DNA from: Microbacterium sp. Marseille-Q6648
GTDB lineage: Bacteria; Actinomycetota; Actinomycetes; Actinomycetales; Microbacteriaceae
Reading direction: 5' to 3'
DNA length: 64,000 bases
NCBI RefSeq assembly: GCF_943181415.1
Contig: NZ_CALPBZ010000002.1
Location: 434,001-498,000, forward strand
Both the position numbers and the translations under genes were made by a program. Each line of letters begins with the position of its first letter. Positions within the stretch are counted from its first letter, which is position 1. Below, piece after piece: positions 41,061 to 51,134 of the stretch. A model generated the notes under the pieces. That model made no database searches, was not told where the DNA came from, and saw only the letters and a list, made by a program, of their open reading frames with translations.

Positions 41061-44000
41061 ATGCCGAGCGTGAGCTCCGACCTGTGGCGTGTTTTCGTCG
41101 ACCCCCCGGACGACGCCCGGCCCCGCGCGTGGTGGCACTGGATGGACGGCAACGTCGACCCGTCCGGCATCGTGCAAGACCTCGAGTGGCTCCACAGCGT
41201 GGGAGTGCGCGGCGTGCAGCTCTTCGACGGCGGCATGGGCGGACCGTCGGTCGTCCCCACGCCCGTCCGCCCGGGCTCGGCGGAGTGGGCGGATGCCGTC
41301 GCCACGGCGACGAGAACCGCGGCCAGGCTGGGTCTCGAACTCGCGATCGCAACGTCATCGGGATGGAGCGCCGCGGGTGGCCCCTGGGTGTCCCCCGAGG
41401 ACGCGATGAAGAAGGTCGTATGGTCCGAGACGGTCGTCGAGGGCGGCGTCGACGTCGACGTGCAGCTTCCTCCGCTGCCCTCCGCGCGCGGGCTCTACCA
41501 GGATGCGCCCCGGTGGGGAGCGCCCTCGGGCGGGGAGTGGGCGTGCGACTGGGTCGTGCTGGCCTTCCCCGACGATCCCGCGAGGCAGCCTCTCACGCCT
41601 GCGGTGACGCACGCCTCCGCCCCGGTCGATGGAGCGCAGCTGCTCACGGATGGGCGGTTCGGCCCGGCTGTGAGTCTGCCCCGCGATCCGGACGGCTGGT
41701 CGTCGGCGTGGATCGAGTACGTCTTCGACGCCCCGGTCACCGTGCGCTCGGTGACCGTCGGACTCCCCGGACCCCGCGGCTTCGGGGCGGCGCCGCCGGC
41801 AACCGCGCTCCTGCAGGCCGGTGACGACGGGCACGACTGGCGTGACGTCGCCGCACTGCCCGTCACCGCCCTGCCCGCGCGCACCGCGTCGTTCCCGCCG
41901 GTGACCGCCCGGCGCTTCCGCCTGCTGTTGACGGGTGACAGCGCGGCGTCCGCACTGCCGCCGACGGCCGAGGGCGTCCGAGTTCCGCCGGTGCTGCGGC
42001 CCAGCGGAGCCTTCGCCGTGTCGGAGTTCGCGCTGTACCAAGCGGGACGCATTCATCTCGCCGAGGCCAAGGCCGGCTTCGACGTCGTCGAGGACTACTA
42101 CGCCGTCGACACCGACCCGCGCTCCGGCGGCGGTGAGATCTCACCGAGCGACATCATCGACCTCACCGCGAAAGCGGACGCCGGGCGACTGCGCTGGAAG
42201 GCCCCCGCAGGTCGATGGCGCGTGCTGCGCCTGGGCGCATCGCTGACCGGCCAGACGAACGGCCCGGCACCCGCCGACGCCACGGGGCTCGAAGCGGACA
42301 AGCTGGACGGCGCACGCGTGCGCTCCTACCTGGCGCGCCACCTCGCGAGGTCGACGGGCGAGGAGTCCGCATCGGGCTTCACCGCACTCCTCAGCGACAG
42401 CATCGAGTCCGGACCGCAGAACTACACCGACCGCGTCCTCGAGCACTTCCACAGGCGCCGGGGCTACGACGCGACGGTGTGGCTGCCCGCGCTCACCGGC
42501 CTGCTCGTCGCGGACGCCGCGGCATCCGATCGCTTCCTCTACGACTGGCGCCGGACCCTCACCGAAGTGTTCGCGGCGGAGTACTACGGGACCCTCGCCG
42601 ACGAGGCCCACCGCCATGGGATGACCTACTACGCCGAGGCCCTCGAGGATCGACGACCTCAGCTGGGCGACGACCTGGCGATGCGACGGCCCGCCGATGT
42701 GCCGATGGGGGCGATGTGGACGTTCGATCCCGAGTCGGGCCCGCAGCCGACCTACGTGGCAGATCTGAAGGGCGCAGCCTCGGTCGCCCATGTCCACGGC
42801 AAGCCGTGGACGGGCGCGGAGGCGTTCACGTCGTTCGACCGGCCGTGGGCATCCACTCCAGCCTCGCTCAAGCACGTGGCCGACCTGCAGCTGTCGCTCG
42901 GCGTGACGCGGTTCTGCATCCACACCTCGGCCCACCAGCCCGACACGGCGCCGCCGCCCGGCATCGCGCTGGCGCCGTTCCTCGGCCAGACATTCACCCG
43001 CAACGAGACGTGGGCCGAGATGGCGAAGCCGTGGATCGATTACCTGGCGCGGTGCAGCGCCGTGCTCGCCGCCGGCTCGCCGGCCGTCGAGTTCGCCGTC
43101 TTCGTCGGTGAAGAGGCGCCGGTGACCGGGCTGTTCGGCAGGACGACCGACACCGCCGTGCCGCCCGGATTCGACTTCGACTACGTCGGACCGGACGATC
43201 TCTCGGACGCACTGCGGACCGACGACGGCGACATCGCATGCGCGGGGGCCCGGTACCGGGTGCTCGTGCTCGGCGGATCGGCTCGGCGCATGACCCTGCG
43301 GTCGCTGCGCGCCGTCGCGCGGCTGGTCGAGGACGGAGCCACCGTCGTCGGGCTGCACCCCGAGGGCTCGCCGTCGCTCGCTGACGATCCTGCCGAGGTA
43401 TCCGCGCTGTGCGATCGAATGTGGACGGGTGAGCTCTCGGGGCGGGTCTTCACCTCGATCGACGACGCCATCGCCGCACGGGGTATGCGCCCGGCGATGG
43501 AGATCTCGGCCGACGGCCGTCCCATCCGCTCGATCGCCCGCGTCGTGGCAGGGCGTCGCGTGACGTTTCTCGCCAACCCACACGACTCCCCTGTGACCAT
43601 CCGGCTGACGCCGCATCCCGCCGTCGGTCGGCTCGTGGCCTGGGATCCGGTAGCGGTGCGCAGAATGGTGCCGACCCACGGCACGGACGGGTGGGTGGTC
43701 GAGCTGCCTCCCTTCGGCTCGGTTTTTGTGCTGCCCGACGACGCCGAGACACCACCGCCGGTCGCCGCCGCTCGCCGGAGCGTCCTCGCGGGCTCGTGGT
43801 CCGTACACGTCCCGGGGCACGGCGCGGTCGCTCTCGAGGACGGACCTCGCCCCTGGTCCGATCTCGACGGTATGGACGGATTCTCGGGCACAGGCGTCTA
43901 CACGAGCGGCCTCGAGGTCGACTCCCTCGACCCGGGTGAACGGTGCCGACTCACGCTCGGCGCGGTACACGGGGTCGCGCGCATCGTCGTCAACGGCGTC

Positions 44001-44234
44001 GACTGCGGCGTGGCATGGACGGCGCCGTTCGATGTCGATGTGACCCCCGGCATCCGGACGGGTTGGAACGATGTGCGGATCGAGGTCGCGAACCCCTGGC
44101 GCAACCGGCTCATCGCTGAAGCCCGGCACGCCACCGGCGAGGTCCTCGGCCCTATGACCACCGTGTTCGAGCCGGATGCCGCCCCCCTACCCGCGGGCAT
44201 CGCCGGTCCGGTCACACTGACCATCCGGCGGTAG
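41061..44234 (+). CDS. GH106-like alpha-L-rhamnosidase
   Basis: A large (about 1057-residue) cytoplasmic glycosidase. The N-terminus RPRAWWHWMDGNVDPSGIV, followed by DLEWLHSVGVRGVQLFDGGMGG, is the hallmark of GH106 alpha-L-rhamnosidases and their relatives. A TIM-barrel core (SDSIESGPQNYTD, EALEDRRPQLGDDL) and a C-terminal galactose-binding-like domain (DGFSGTGVYTSGLEVD) follow. No signal peptide, so substrates must be imported. Start ATG 41061; GTG 41070 has better spacing to the AAAGGA ribosome site and may be the true start. It is divergent from the ABC permeases. Confidence 0.8.
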   Translation: MPSVSSDLWRVFVDPPDDARPRAWWHWMDGNVDPSGIVQDLEWLHSVGVRGVQLFDGGMGGPSVVPTPVRPGSAEWADAVATATRTAARLGLELAIATSSGWSAAGGPWVSPEDAMKKVVWSETVVEGGVDVDVQLPPLPSARGLYQDAPRWGAPSGGEWACDWVVLAFPDDPARQPLTPAVTHASAPVDGAQLLTDGRFGPAVSLPRDPDGWSSAWIEYVFDAPVTVRSVTVGLPGPRGFGAAPPATALLQAGDDGHDWRDVAALPVTALPARTASFPPVTARRFRLLLTGDSAASALPPTAEGVRVPPVLRPSGAFAVSEFALYQAGRIHLAEAKAGFDVVEDYYAVDTDPRSGGGEISPSDIIDLTAKADAGRLRWKAPAGRWRVLRLGASLTGQTNGPAPADATGLEADKLDGARVRSYLARHLARSTGEESASGFTALLSDSIESGPQNYTDRVLEHFHRRRGYDATVWLPALTGLLVADAAASDRFLYDWRRTLTEVFAAEYYGTLADEAHRHGMTYYAEALEDRRPQLGDDLAMRRPADVPMGAMWTFDPESGPQPTYVADLKGAASVAHVHGKPWTGAEAFTSFDRPWASTPASLKHVADLQLSLGVTRFCIHTSAHQPDTAPPPGIALAPFLGQTFTRNETWAEMAKPWIDYLARCSAVLAAGSPAVEFAVFVGEEAPVTGLFGRTTDTAVPPGFDFDYVGPDDLSDALRTDDGDIACAGARYRVLVLGGSARRMTLRSLRAVARLVEDGATVVGLHPEGSPSLADDPAEVSALCDRMWTGELSGRVFTSIDDAIAARGMRPAMEISADGRPIRSIARVVAGRRVTFLANPHDSPVTIRLTPHPAVGRLVAWDPVAVRRMVPTHGTDGWVVELPPFGSVFVLPDDAETPPPVAAARRSVLAGSWSVHVPGHGAVALEDGPRPWSDLDGMDGFSGTGVYTSGLEVDSLDPGERCRLTLGAVHGVARIVVNGVDCGVAWTAPFDVDVTPGIRTGWNDVRIEVANPWRNRLIAEARHATGEVLGPMTTVFEPDAAPLPAGIAGPVTLTIRR

Positions 44235-44274
44235 TGCAGGGATCAGCAGGCCTATTGCCTCGCATCACCGATAG

Positions 44275-44298
44275 TTATGTCGAAAACGTGCTTATCGT
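44275..44298 (+). promoter_or_regulatory. Promoter/operator of the solute-binding-protein operon
   Basis: The 136-base gap before the binding-protein gene carries TTATGTCGAAAA (44275-44286), the plus-strand version of the recurring motif. It sits within a dyad CGATA ... TATCG (44269-44297). TATCGT (44293-44298) could be the -10, giving a leader of about 65 bases. Confidence 0.55.
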
Positions 44299-44370
44299 GT
44301 CAGGCTGATGGTGCGGCGCAAGCCGGGCCGGCCTGGGGCTGGCCGACAACGACGTCACGAAAGGGTCGAC

Positions 44371-45675
44371 ATGACACAGCACACAGCATCCCGGAACCTC
44401 CGGTGGGCGCTTCTGGCCGCCCCCCTCGCCGGAGTCCTCGTCCTCGCCGGCTGCGCGGGCGGAGGAGACGCCGGCAACGACGGCGATGGAGGCGACAACG
44501 GCGGCGACGCCAACGCGCCCTTCAGCGTCATGGTCGCTCAGGCCAACGACCAGGACGACTACTACGCCCAGATCATCGAGCAGTACTCGGAAGAGACCGG
44601 CACCGAGGTCGAGGTCATCCCTTACCCGTCCGACGCCTACAACACCCAGGTCACCACGCAGCTGCAGGGCGGCAACGCCGCGGACGTCATGATTCTCGCG
44701 CCCGGCACCGGTCAGCCGATCTCGGTGATCTCGCTCGCCGAAGCCGGCTTCCTCGAGCCCCTGGGCGACACGGCGGACTCGGTCAACCCCGTCGGCAGCG
44801 AGTCGCAGTTCCAGCTCGACGGCGAGACCTACGCGCAGGCGACGGCCCTCACCCCCGTCGGCATGGTCTTCAACGCGACGGCGGCCGAAGAGGCGGGGAT
44901 CGACTACCCCGAGACGTACGACGACCTGCTGACGGCGTGCGCCGACGCACGCGACGCGGGCAAGAGCTTCACGGTCCTCGCCGGAGGCATCCCCTTCAAC
45001 ACGGGCCTGTACTCGATGCTGATCTCGGCCACCCGCGTGTACGCCGAGACCCCGGACTGGAACGAGCAGCGCGCGGCCGGCGAGGTCACCTTCGCCGACA
45101 GCAACTGGCGCCAGGTCCTCGAGGACATCGCCGAGATGAACGAGGCCGGCTGCTTCCAGGACGGCGCCGCGGGCGGCACCTTCGACAACATCACCGCCGG
45201 GATGGGCTCGGGCTCGTCGCTCACCGCCGCGGTGCCGGGCAGCGCGGCCGCCTCGATCAGCGAGGCGACCGGGCAGGAGCTCAACGTGCAGGCATTCCCG
45301 CCCGCCGACGGCCAGGAGGCGTTCACGGTCACGGGCGCCAACTACGCGTGGGGCATCAATGCCGCCTCGGACGACGACGCCAAGGCCTCGGCGCAGGCGT
45401 TCCTCGAGTGGGTCGCGCAGCCCGAGCAGGCGAAGGCGTACGCCGAGCTCTCGGGCGCTGTGCCGGTGACCGGCATCGTCGCGGAGGAGCTGCTGCCGCA
45501 GTACGCGCCGATCGGCGAACTGCTCGCCGAGGGCCAGTTCACGAGCCTGCCGAACGCCACGTGGCCGAACCCCGCCATCTACGACGCGCTCGGCGCCGGG
45601 GTGCAGGGCATGCTGACCGGCCAGAAGACGGTCGATCAGGTGCTCGAGGAGATGGACGCCGCCTGGGGCGAGTGA
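44371..45675 (+). CDS. Sugar ABC transporter substrate-binding lipoprotein
   Basis: A 434-residue family-1 extracellular solute-binding protein with a lipoprotein signal (basic SRNLRW, hydrophobic core, lipobox VLAGC, Cys at about 28). A Gly/Asp/Asn-rich linker and the bilobal sugar-binding fold follow (LTPVGMVFNATAAEEAG is typical). It is anchored outside the membrane and delivers sugar to the permease pair at 39119-40916. Good ribosome site (GAAAGGG). A 15-bp hairpin and a GH3 glucosidase gene follow. Confidence 0.9.
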   Translation: MTQHTASRNLRWALLAAPLAGVLVLAGCAGGGDAGNDGDGGDNGGDANAPFSVMVAQANDQDDYYAQIIEQYSEETGTEVEVIPYPSDAYNTQVTTQLQGGNAADVMILAPGTGQPISVISLAEAGFLEPLGDTADSVNPVGSESQFQLDGETYAQATALTPVGMVFNATAAEEAGIDYPETYDDLLTACADARDAGKSFTVLAGGIPFNTGLYSMLISATRVYAETPDWNEQRAAGEVTFADSNWRQVLEDIAEMNEAGCFQDGAAGGTFDNITAGMGSGSSLTAAVPGSAAASISEATGQELNVQAFPPADGQEAFTVTGANYAWGINAASDDDAKASAQAFLEWVAQPEQAKAYAELSGAVPVTGIVAEELLPQYAPIGELLAEGQFTSLPNATWPNPAIYDALGAGVQGMLTGQKTVDQVLEEMDAAWGE

Positions 45676-45700
45676 CCCCCGGTCGGCTCGAACCGACAGC

Positions 45701-45739
45701 GGCCGTGGCCCGGAGTCCGAAAGGCTCCGGGCCACGGCC
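45701..45739 (+). terminator. Perfect 15-bp stem-loop between binding-protein and GH3 genes
   Basis: GGCCGTGGCCCGGAG - 9-base loop - CTCCGGGCCACGGCC, a perfect 15-base stem located 25 bases after the binding-protein stop and 21 before the GH3 start. There is no T tract. In ABC operons such hairpins often stabilise the upstream mRNA or reduce read-through, so that binding protein outnumbers downstream products. Confidence 0.7.
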
Positions 45740-45760
45740 CGTTAACGAGGAGGATGCCCC

Positions 45761-47926
45761 GTGACCACCGATCGCGTGCAGGATCTCATCGCCCGGATGA
45801 CTCCCGAGGAGAAATGGGGCCAGCTGCAGATCATCTTCAGGCCGCACCGTGCGGACGCCGAGGACCTGGTCCGCAGGGGCCTCGGGTCGGTCTTCTGGCC
45901 CCGGTCGGCTGCGCAGACGAACGCCCTGCAGCGCGTCGCCGTCGAGCAGACCCGCCTGGGAATCCCGGTGCTCGTGGGACTGGACGTCATCCATGGGCAG
46001 CGCACGATCGGCCCGGTGCCACTGGCGCAGGCCGCCTCCTTCGACCCCGAGCTGGTCCGCGCGCTTGCAGCCTCCGCGGCCGCCGAAGCCCGCTCGGGTG
46101 GCGTGACCTGGACGTTCTCGCCCATGCTCGACGTCTCGCGCGATCCCCGCTGGGGCCGCGTCGTCGAAGGCTTCGGCGAGGATGTCCACCTGACAGCGGT
46201 CATGGGCACGGCCATGGTCCGCGGCTATCAGGGCGAAGACCTGGCGGGCGCCGGCGCGATCGCCGCGACGGCGAAGCACTTCGTCGCCTACGGGCAGCCC
46301 GAGGGCGGGCGCGATTACAACACCGTCGACCTTTCGCCGCACCGGCTGCGGAATGTCCACCTCGAGCCGTTCTGGGCCGCCGTGGCGGCGGGGGCCGCAT
46401 CGATCATGGCGGCGTTCAACACCGTCTCGGGGGTGCCGATGCACGCCCACCGCGGCCTGCTGACCGGAGTGCTCAAGGAGGAGTGGGACTTCGACGGCAT
46501 CGTGGTCGGCGACGCCGACGGGGTGCGCAATCTTCTCCCGCACGGGGTGGCTGAAGATCTGGCCGACGCCGTCGGCCTGGCGTTCGGCGCCGGCCTCGAC
46601 GTCGAGATGGGCGGTGCCCCGTGGGATCTCGACGATGCGGCCAGGGCGCGCGTCGACACGGCTCGACTCGACGACGCGGTCACGCGGGTGCTGATGCTCA
46701 AGGAGCGACTGGGTCTGTTCGACAGGCCGTACGTCGACGAGGCTGCCGAGATCACCGCGCCCACGCCGGCGAGCCGGGCGCTGGCACGGCGCGCGGCGGC
46801 GCGATCGGCGGTGCTGCTGAAGAACGACGGCACCCTGCCCCTGCACGCACCCCGGCGAGTGCTGCTCACCGGTCCGTTCGCGGACTCGACCGACCATCTC
46901 GGCGCGTGGACGCAGTCTTTCGGCGCGGCGGCCGGAACCATCGCCGACGCGATGCGCGATCGCCTGCCCCACGCGGACGTTCGCGTCATGTCCGGCGTCG
47001 ACGTTCTGGACGATGACGCCGAGGGCATCCCCGCGGTGCTCGCCGCCGCCCGCGGCTGCGACGTGGTCGTGGTGTGCGTGGGCGAACCCAGCTCGCTCTC
47101 GGGTGAGGCGGCGTCGCGGAGTGACCTGCGTCTTCCGGGCCGTCAAGCGGACCTCATCCGCGCGGTCGCCGGTTGCGGCATCCCCTTCGTCGTCGTGCTC
47201 GAGAACGGGCGTCCGCTGGTCGTCGCCGACTGGATCGACGATGCCCCCGCCGTACTCGAGGCGTGGCACGGGGGCACCGAAGCGGCCAGGGCGATCGTCG
47301 ACGTGCTCGTGGGTGACGCCGAACCGGCGGGCCGGCTGCCGATGTCGTTCCCGCGCTCGGCCGGTCAGGTGCCGATCCATTACGCCCACGAGAACACCGG
47401 TCGACCGGCGACAACCGGGGGCACATTGACCACCGACGTGGTGGACATCGGCGTTCAGGGGCCGGCGAATGTGGCCGAGAAGTTCACGTCGAAGTACCTC
47501 GACCTCGAACTCGGCCCGCAGTTCGCGTTCGGCCACGGTGGGGGATACGCGACATTCGCGCGATCCGCACCAGCCGTCTCGGAGGGCTGCGTCCGGCTCG
47601 AGGAGCTCGAGGCGGGTCGGAGCGTGACCGTGACCATCGATGTGACGAACACATCGGAGCGATCGGGCGACGACGTCATCCAGGTGTACGTCGAAGATGT
47701 CGTGGCCTCCATCGCGCCACCGGTGCGCCGGCTGGTCGCGTTCGATCGGCGGACGCTGGCACCGGGCGAGACGACGACCTTCGGCATGGACATCGGCTTC
47801 GAGCAACTCGGGTTCTGGAGGACGGATGCCGCAGCGGCGGCGTTCGTCGTGGAGCCCGGGCTCTTCCGACTGCACGTGGGCAGCACGCTCACCACGGCGG
47901 TGCCGGTCGAGCTGCGGGTGGAGTGA
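45761..47926 (+). CDS. Glycoside hydrolase family 3 beta-glucosidase-like enzyme
   Basis: A 721-residue GH3 enzyme with a TIM-barrel first domain (KHFVAYGQPEGGRDYNTVDLS, about residues 168-188), the nucleophile Asp in GIVVGDADGVRNL, an alpha/beta sandwich second domain and a C-terminal fibronectin III-like domain (VTVTIDVTNTSERSGDDVIQ). No signal peptide, so it acts on imported glucosides or xylosides. The start is GTG 45761 behind AGGAGG. It follows the binding-protein gene across a hairpin, so probably one transcription unit. Confidence 0.88.
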   Translation: MTTDRVQDLIARMTPEEKWGQLQIIFRPHRADAEDLVRRGLGSVFWPRSAAQTNALQRVAVEQTRLGIPVLVGLDVIHGQRTIGPVPLAQAASFDPELVRALAASAAAEARSGGVTWTFSPMLDVSRDPRWGRVVEGFGEDVHLTAVMGTAMVRGYQGEDLAGAGAIAATAKHFVAYGQPEGGRDYNTVDLSPHRLRNVHLEPFWAAVAAGAASIMAAFNTVSGVPMHAHRGLLTGVLKEEWDFDGIVVGDADGVRNLLPHGVAEDLADAVGLAFGAGLDVEMGGAPWDLDDAARARVDTARLDDAVTRVLMLKERLGLFDRPYVDEAAEITAPTPASRALARRAAARSAVLLKNDGTLPLHAPRRVLLTGPFADSTDHLGAWTQSFGAAAGTIADAMRDRLPHADVRVMSGVDVLDDDAEGIPAVLAAARGCDVVVVCVGEPSSLSGEAASRSDLRLPGRQADLIRAVAGCGIPFVVVLENGRPLVVADWIDDAPAVLEAWHGGTEAARAIVDVLVGDAEPAGRLPMSFPRSAGQVPIHYAHENTGRPATTGGTLTTDVVDIGVQGPANVAEKFTSKYLDLELGPQFAFGHGGGYATFARSAPAVSEGCVRLEELEAGRSVTVTIDVTNTSERSGDDVIQVYVEDVVASIAPPVRRLVAFDRRTLAPGETTTFGMDIGFEQLGFWRTDAAAAAFVVEPGLFRLHVGSTLTTAVPVELRVE

Positions 47927-47953
47927 GGCTCCCCGGCCTCACTCCCCCTCACA

Positions 47954-49594
47954 TCAGAGGCGTACGAGCCGGATGCGGGCCGCGCCGACACGATCGTTCG
48001 GCAGGATCATCAGTCGCTCGTCGCCGTTGAGCACGCGGCCCGGAACGACCGCGCCGTCCTCGATGATCAGCTCCTGCACCGTGTCGATCTCGACCCGGGC
48101 GTCGGCGGCGAAGTAGTCCAGCGTGAGTTCGCGTCCGATCACGAGGAAGCCGCCGTCGCCGGCGCCGGCGATCAAGGCGAACGGGCGCGTCTCACCGGGG
48201 ACCGCGATCTGCGCGTGGGGAACAGTCTCATCGGGCACCGCAAGCTCCGTGCCGGGAATGCTCACCCCGGCATCGAGCAGCATCCGCCGAAGCAGCGCGC
48301 GTGCCCCGCGCGCCGTGATGTCGATGCCGTCGATGCTCCGGTTCTCGACCTCGACGCCGGGCTCCAGCACGACCGCTGCGAGGCTGCCACGAAGGGAGGC
48401 CGCCGCGATCTCGCCCTCGAGCCCCGCGATGAACGTGAGCGTGGCGGCGAGCTGCCCGTCGGGGTTGGCGGCGTCGAGCCCGTAAGCCGACCAGCCGACA
48501 GCGCCGTAGGCTCCGATCGCGCGGACCAGTTCGGCGGCGCGCAGCTGACTCTCCGGAACGAAGAAGGGCTGGATGCCGGTCGCATACTGCGTCATCGCCG
48601 CGTCGGCATCCTTCACATAGATGTCGGGGCCGAGGAAGGACAGCGACGGAGCCGCGGCCCGCCAGACATCGAGCACGGTGGATGCGGGGCCCCCGCTCGG
48701 CCACTGACCGGGAGTGTCCTGGCCGGGCTGCGGACCGAGCCACGCGTTCGCGTACATGGGGATGGCTGCGATCGCCTGGCCGCGAGCCGCGAGGTGCTCG
48801 ACGTACGTCGCGATGGACCACGCCATGAAGACCTCCTCCGCCGCGGGCGTGTCGCCGAACACCTGCGACCACGATCCGCTCTCGACGCTGCCGCGGGAAT
48901 CCCAGAGCCGCCGGGACGACGTCGTGCCCGCCGGCGTCGCGCGCACGTGCGCGAGCAGCTCCGACGGCACGGGCGCTGCCCACGCCGCCTCGGCGAGAGC
49001 GTTGCGGTCGCGGCTGTCGGAGAGGATTCCCGACTCGTTCTCCACCTGCACCATCACGACAGTGCCGTCGGGATCGGCATCCACGAGGTGCCGGATGAGC
49101 GCCTCGAAGGCTTTCGCGTCGGCTTCGCGCAGTTCGGGGCTGAAGACGGAGAGCACCGGCTTGGCCGTCGCGCCCTCGTACGTGAACGCCTGCATGCCCT
49201 TCGGCTCGACCACTGCACGCGGGAACCGCTCGGGGTCGCTGCGCACCCACGTGGGTGCATAGGTGGACGCCGCGTTCTTGAACGCGCCGAACCACAGCAG
49301 CACGAGGCGGAGTTCGCTCCTGCGGGCCTCGGCGAGCATGTGGTCGACGAGCGAGAAGTCGAACGTCCCCTCAGCAGGCTCGCTCAGTGCCCAGCTCACG
49401 GGCGAGAGCACGACGTTGCTCCCGACCCGCCGGACGTGCGCGAACGAGTCCGCGATCGCCTTCGGCGACGACGAGGCCGAGTTGAAGACCTGACCCCCGA
49501 CCAGAAGTGCAGGAGCGCCATCGCGTCGCAGCGCGAACGGGGGCTCGCCTGAGAAGACCCAAGGCCGTGCGGCGGGAGATTCGTGAGCGCTCAT
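47954..49594 (-). CDS. GH35-like beta-galactosidase family protein
   Basis: A 546-residue glycosidase related to GH35 and the DUF5597-type beta-galactosidases. The TIM barrel shows NVVLSPVSWALSEPAEGTFD, the acid/base segment VMVQVENESG (Glu) and the probable nucleophile Glu in FFVPESQ. The C-terminal part is a beta domain (FLVIGRELTLDYF). No signal peptide. Last gene of the minus-strand operon that begins with the fused CGD-like genes. Substrate could be a galactoside or arabinoside decoration. Confidence 0.75.
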   Translation of the reverse strand: MSAHESPAARPWVFSGEPPFALRRDGAPALLVGGQVFNSASSSPKAIADSFAHVRRVGSNVVLSPVSWALSEPAEGTFDFSLVDHMLAEARRSELRLVLLWFGAFKNAASTYAPTWVRSDPERFPRAVVEPKGMQAFTYEGATAKPVLSVFSPELREADAKAFEALIRHLVDADPDGTVVMVQVENESGILSDSRDRNALAEAAWAAPVPSELLAHVRATPAGTTSSRRLWDSRGSVESGSWSQVFGDTPAAEEVFMAWSIATYVEHLAARGQAIAAIPMYANAWLGPQPGQDTPGQWPSGGPASTVLDVWRAAAPSLSFLGPDIYVKDADAAMTQYATGIQPFFVPESQLRAAELVRAIGAYGAVGWSAYGLDAANPDGQLAATLTFIAGLEGEIAAASLRGSLAAVVLEPGVEVENRSIDGIDITARGARALLRRMLLDAGVSIPGTELAVPDETVPHAQIAVPGETRPFALIAGAGDGGFLVIGRELTLDYFAADARVEIDTVQELIIEDGAVVPGRVLNGDERLMILPNDRVGAARIRLVRL

Positions 49595-49652
49595 CGTGTG
49601 TCCTTTGCTGCCCGCGCAGGCGGGGGGTGACGTCGGTCGTGCGTGCGGGGTC

Positions 49653-51134
49653 TCAGCGAAGCGGACGGTAGCGGAAGTCGCGGAAGCGCGCCTCCCCCGC
49701 CCCGGTCGCGTACAGCGCCGGCCGCAGGCTGAGCAGGTCGCCGACGGTGTTGACGTGGTAGCCGGAGGTTTCGTAGCGGATCGCGTGACGCGTCCACTCT
49801 CCGCCGGGTACGCGGTACCAGCCGGTGACGATGTGCTCGTCGTTGCGGATGCGCAGCGTCATGCGATCCGTCGCCGGCGCGGGCTCGCGCCAGTGCGTCC
49901 GAATGCCGCCGGAATAGCTCAGCATGCGTTCGCCGTCGATTCCCATGCCGCAGAACAGCCGGTTGTTGAAGAAGAGCAGCATCCCGGCCTCGACACCGGG
50001 GGCGATCGAGACGTCGACCTCGATCTCGTAGGCGTGGTCACCCGTGAGCATCGCGAGCGGCGACGTGTCGGCGGGTGAGGTGCCCTTGCCGCTCAGCACG
50101 AGGCCGTCGTCGACCCGAACGCGTTCGGCTTCGCCCCGGCCGGGGGCGTGGAAGGTCCATCGCCCGCCCGGTTCGAACCGCGAGAAGTCCTCGGCGATGT
50201 CCGCCGCGGGGATCTGGGCGACGGCCCCCGCGGGCGCATCGATCGGACCGCCGAGGTCGCTCTCGACCGCCTCGGGCCAGCCATCCTCGCCCCAGCGGAT
50301 GGGTTCGAGCAGGATCTGCCGACCGAGGGTGCGGTAGCCGTTCTCATACCCGTGCGAGATCATCCACCACTCGTCGGGTTCCGTCCCGGCTGGACCGGGA
50401 ACGAGCGTCGCGTGTCCGCGCGACCACCACGCCTCGGAAGAGTCCTCCGTGCGGGCGATCGGGTTGCGGGGGTGGTTCTCCCACGGTCCGTGAACCGACC
50501 GCGAGCGCGCGACGATCACCATGTGTCCGGTAGGCGGCCCCGCGGTGCCCCCCACCGCGCTCACGAGGTAGAACCACTCGTCGCGGCGGAACAGCTTCGG
50601 CCCCTCGAGCGCGTACGCCTCGGTGATCCAGTCGTCGGGGTAGCGCCAGCCGTCGTACACCTTCTCGAGGTCGCCGACCGTCGACAGCCCGTCGTCGGCG
50701 AGCTGGATGCGGCGAACCCCGTTCGTGAACAGGTATCGCGTGCCGTCCTCGCCGACGACATGGCCGGGGTCGATCGCCCCGCGGATGCCGAGATCGATGG
50801 GCTCCGACCACGGCCCCGCCATCGCGTCGGCGTGGATCACGAAGATCGAGGCATCCGTCAGCGTCGACCACGGGGTCGGGATGAACGGGATGTAGATGAA
50901 GAAGCGGCCCTCGTGCTCGGCGATGTCGACGGCGAACGTGCTGCCGACGGGGTTCGGCAGCGCCGAGGTCACGTACGTCCAGTTCACGAGATCCGTGGAG
51001 CGGTACAGCGGGAGTCCAGGCGCAGCCTCGAACGAGGAGTAGGTCATCCAGTACTCGTCGCCGACCTTGATGATCGCGGGGTCGGGCCGATCCCCGCCCA
51101 GGACGGGGTTGACGAAGGTCACCGGCGCGGTCAT
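49653..51134 (-). CDS. GH43-like glycosidase
   Basis: A 493-residue protein with a five-bladed beta-propeller: the general base Asp in GGDRPDPAI, the pKa-modulating Asp in GAIDPGH and the general acid Glu in YALEGPKLF. A C-terminal beta-sandwich of about 190 residues follows. GH43 enzymes remove arabinose or xylose residues. ATG 51134 overlaps the esterase stop (ATGA); the longer MDPVAV start at 51152 would overlap more. Cytoplasmic, so it acts on imported oligosaccharides or glycosides. Confidence 0.8.
   Translation of the reverse strand: MTAPVTFVNPVLGGDRPDPAIIKVGDEYWMTYSSFEAAPGLPLYRSTDLVNWTYVTSALPNPVGSTFAVDIAEHEGRFFIYIPFIPTPWSTLTDASIFVIHADAMAGPWSEPIDLGIRGAIDPGHVVGEDGTRYLFTNGVRRIQLADDGLSTVGDLEKVYDGWRYPDDWITEAYALEGPKLFRRDEWFYLVSAVGGTAGPPTGHMVIVARSRSVHGPWENHPRNPIARTEDSSEAWWSRGHATLVPGPAGTEPDEWWMISHGYENGYRTLGRQILLEPIRWGEDGWPEAVESDLGGPIDAPAGAVAQIPAADIAEDFSRFEPGGRWTFHAPGRGEAERVRVDDGLVLSGKGTSPADTSPLAMLTGDHAYEIEVDVSIAPGVEAGMLLFFNNRLFCGMGIDGERMLSYSGGIRTHWREPAPATDRMTLRIRNDEHIVTGWYRVPGGEWTRHAIRYETSGYHVNTVGDLLSLRPALYATGAGEARFRDFRYRPLR

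Noticed and set aside
45539-47875. 778-codon minus-strand frame opposite the GH3 gene
   Set aside because: It has shadow-type composition (His/Arg/Asp-rich), no domain, and lies opposite a gene with clear GH3 catalytic motifs.
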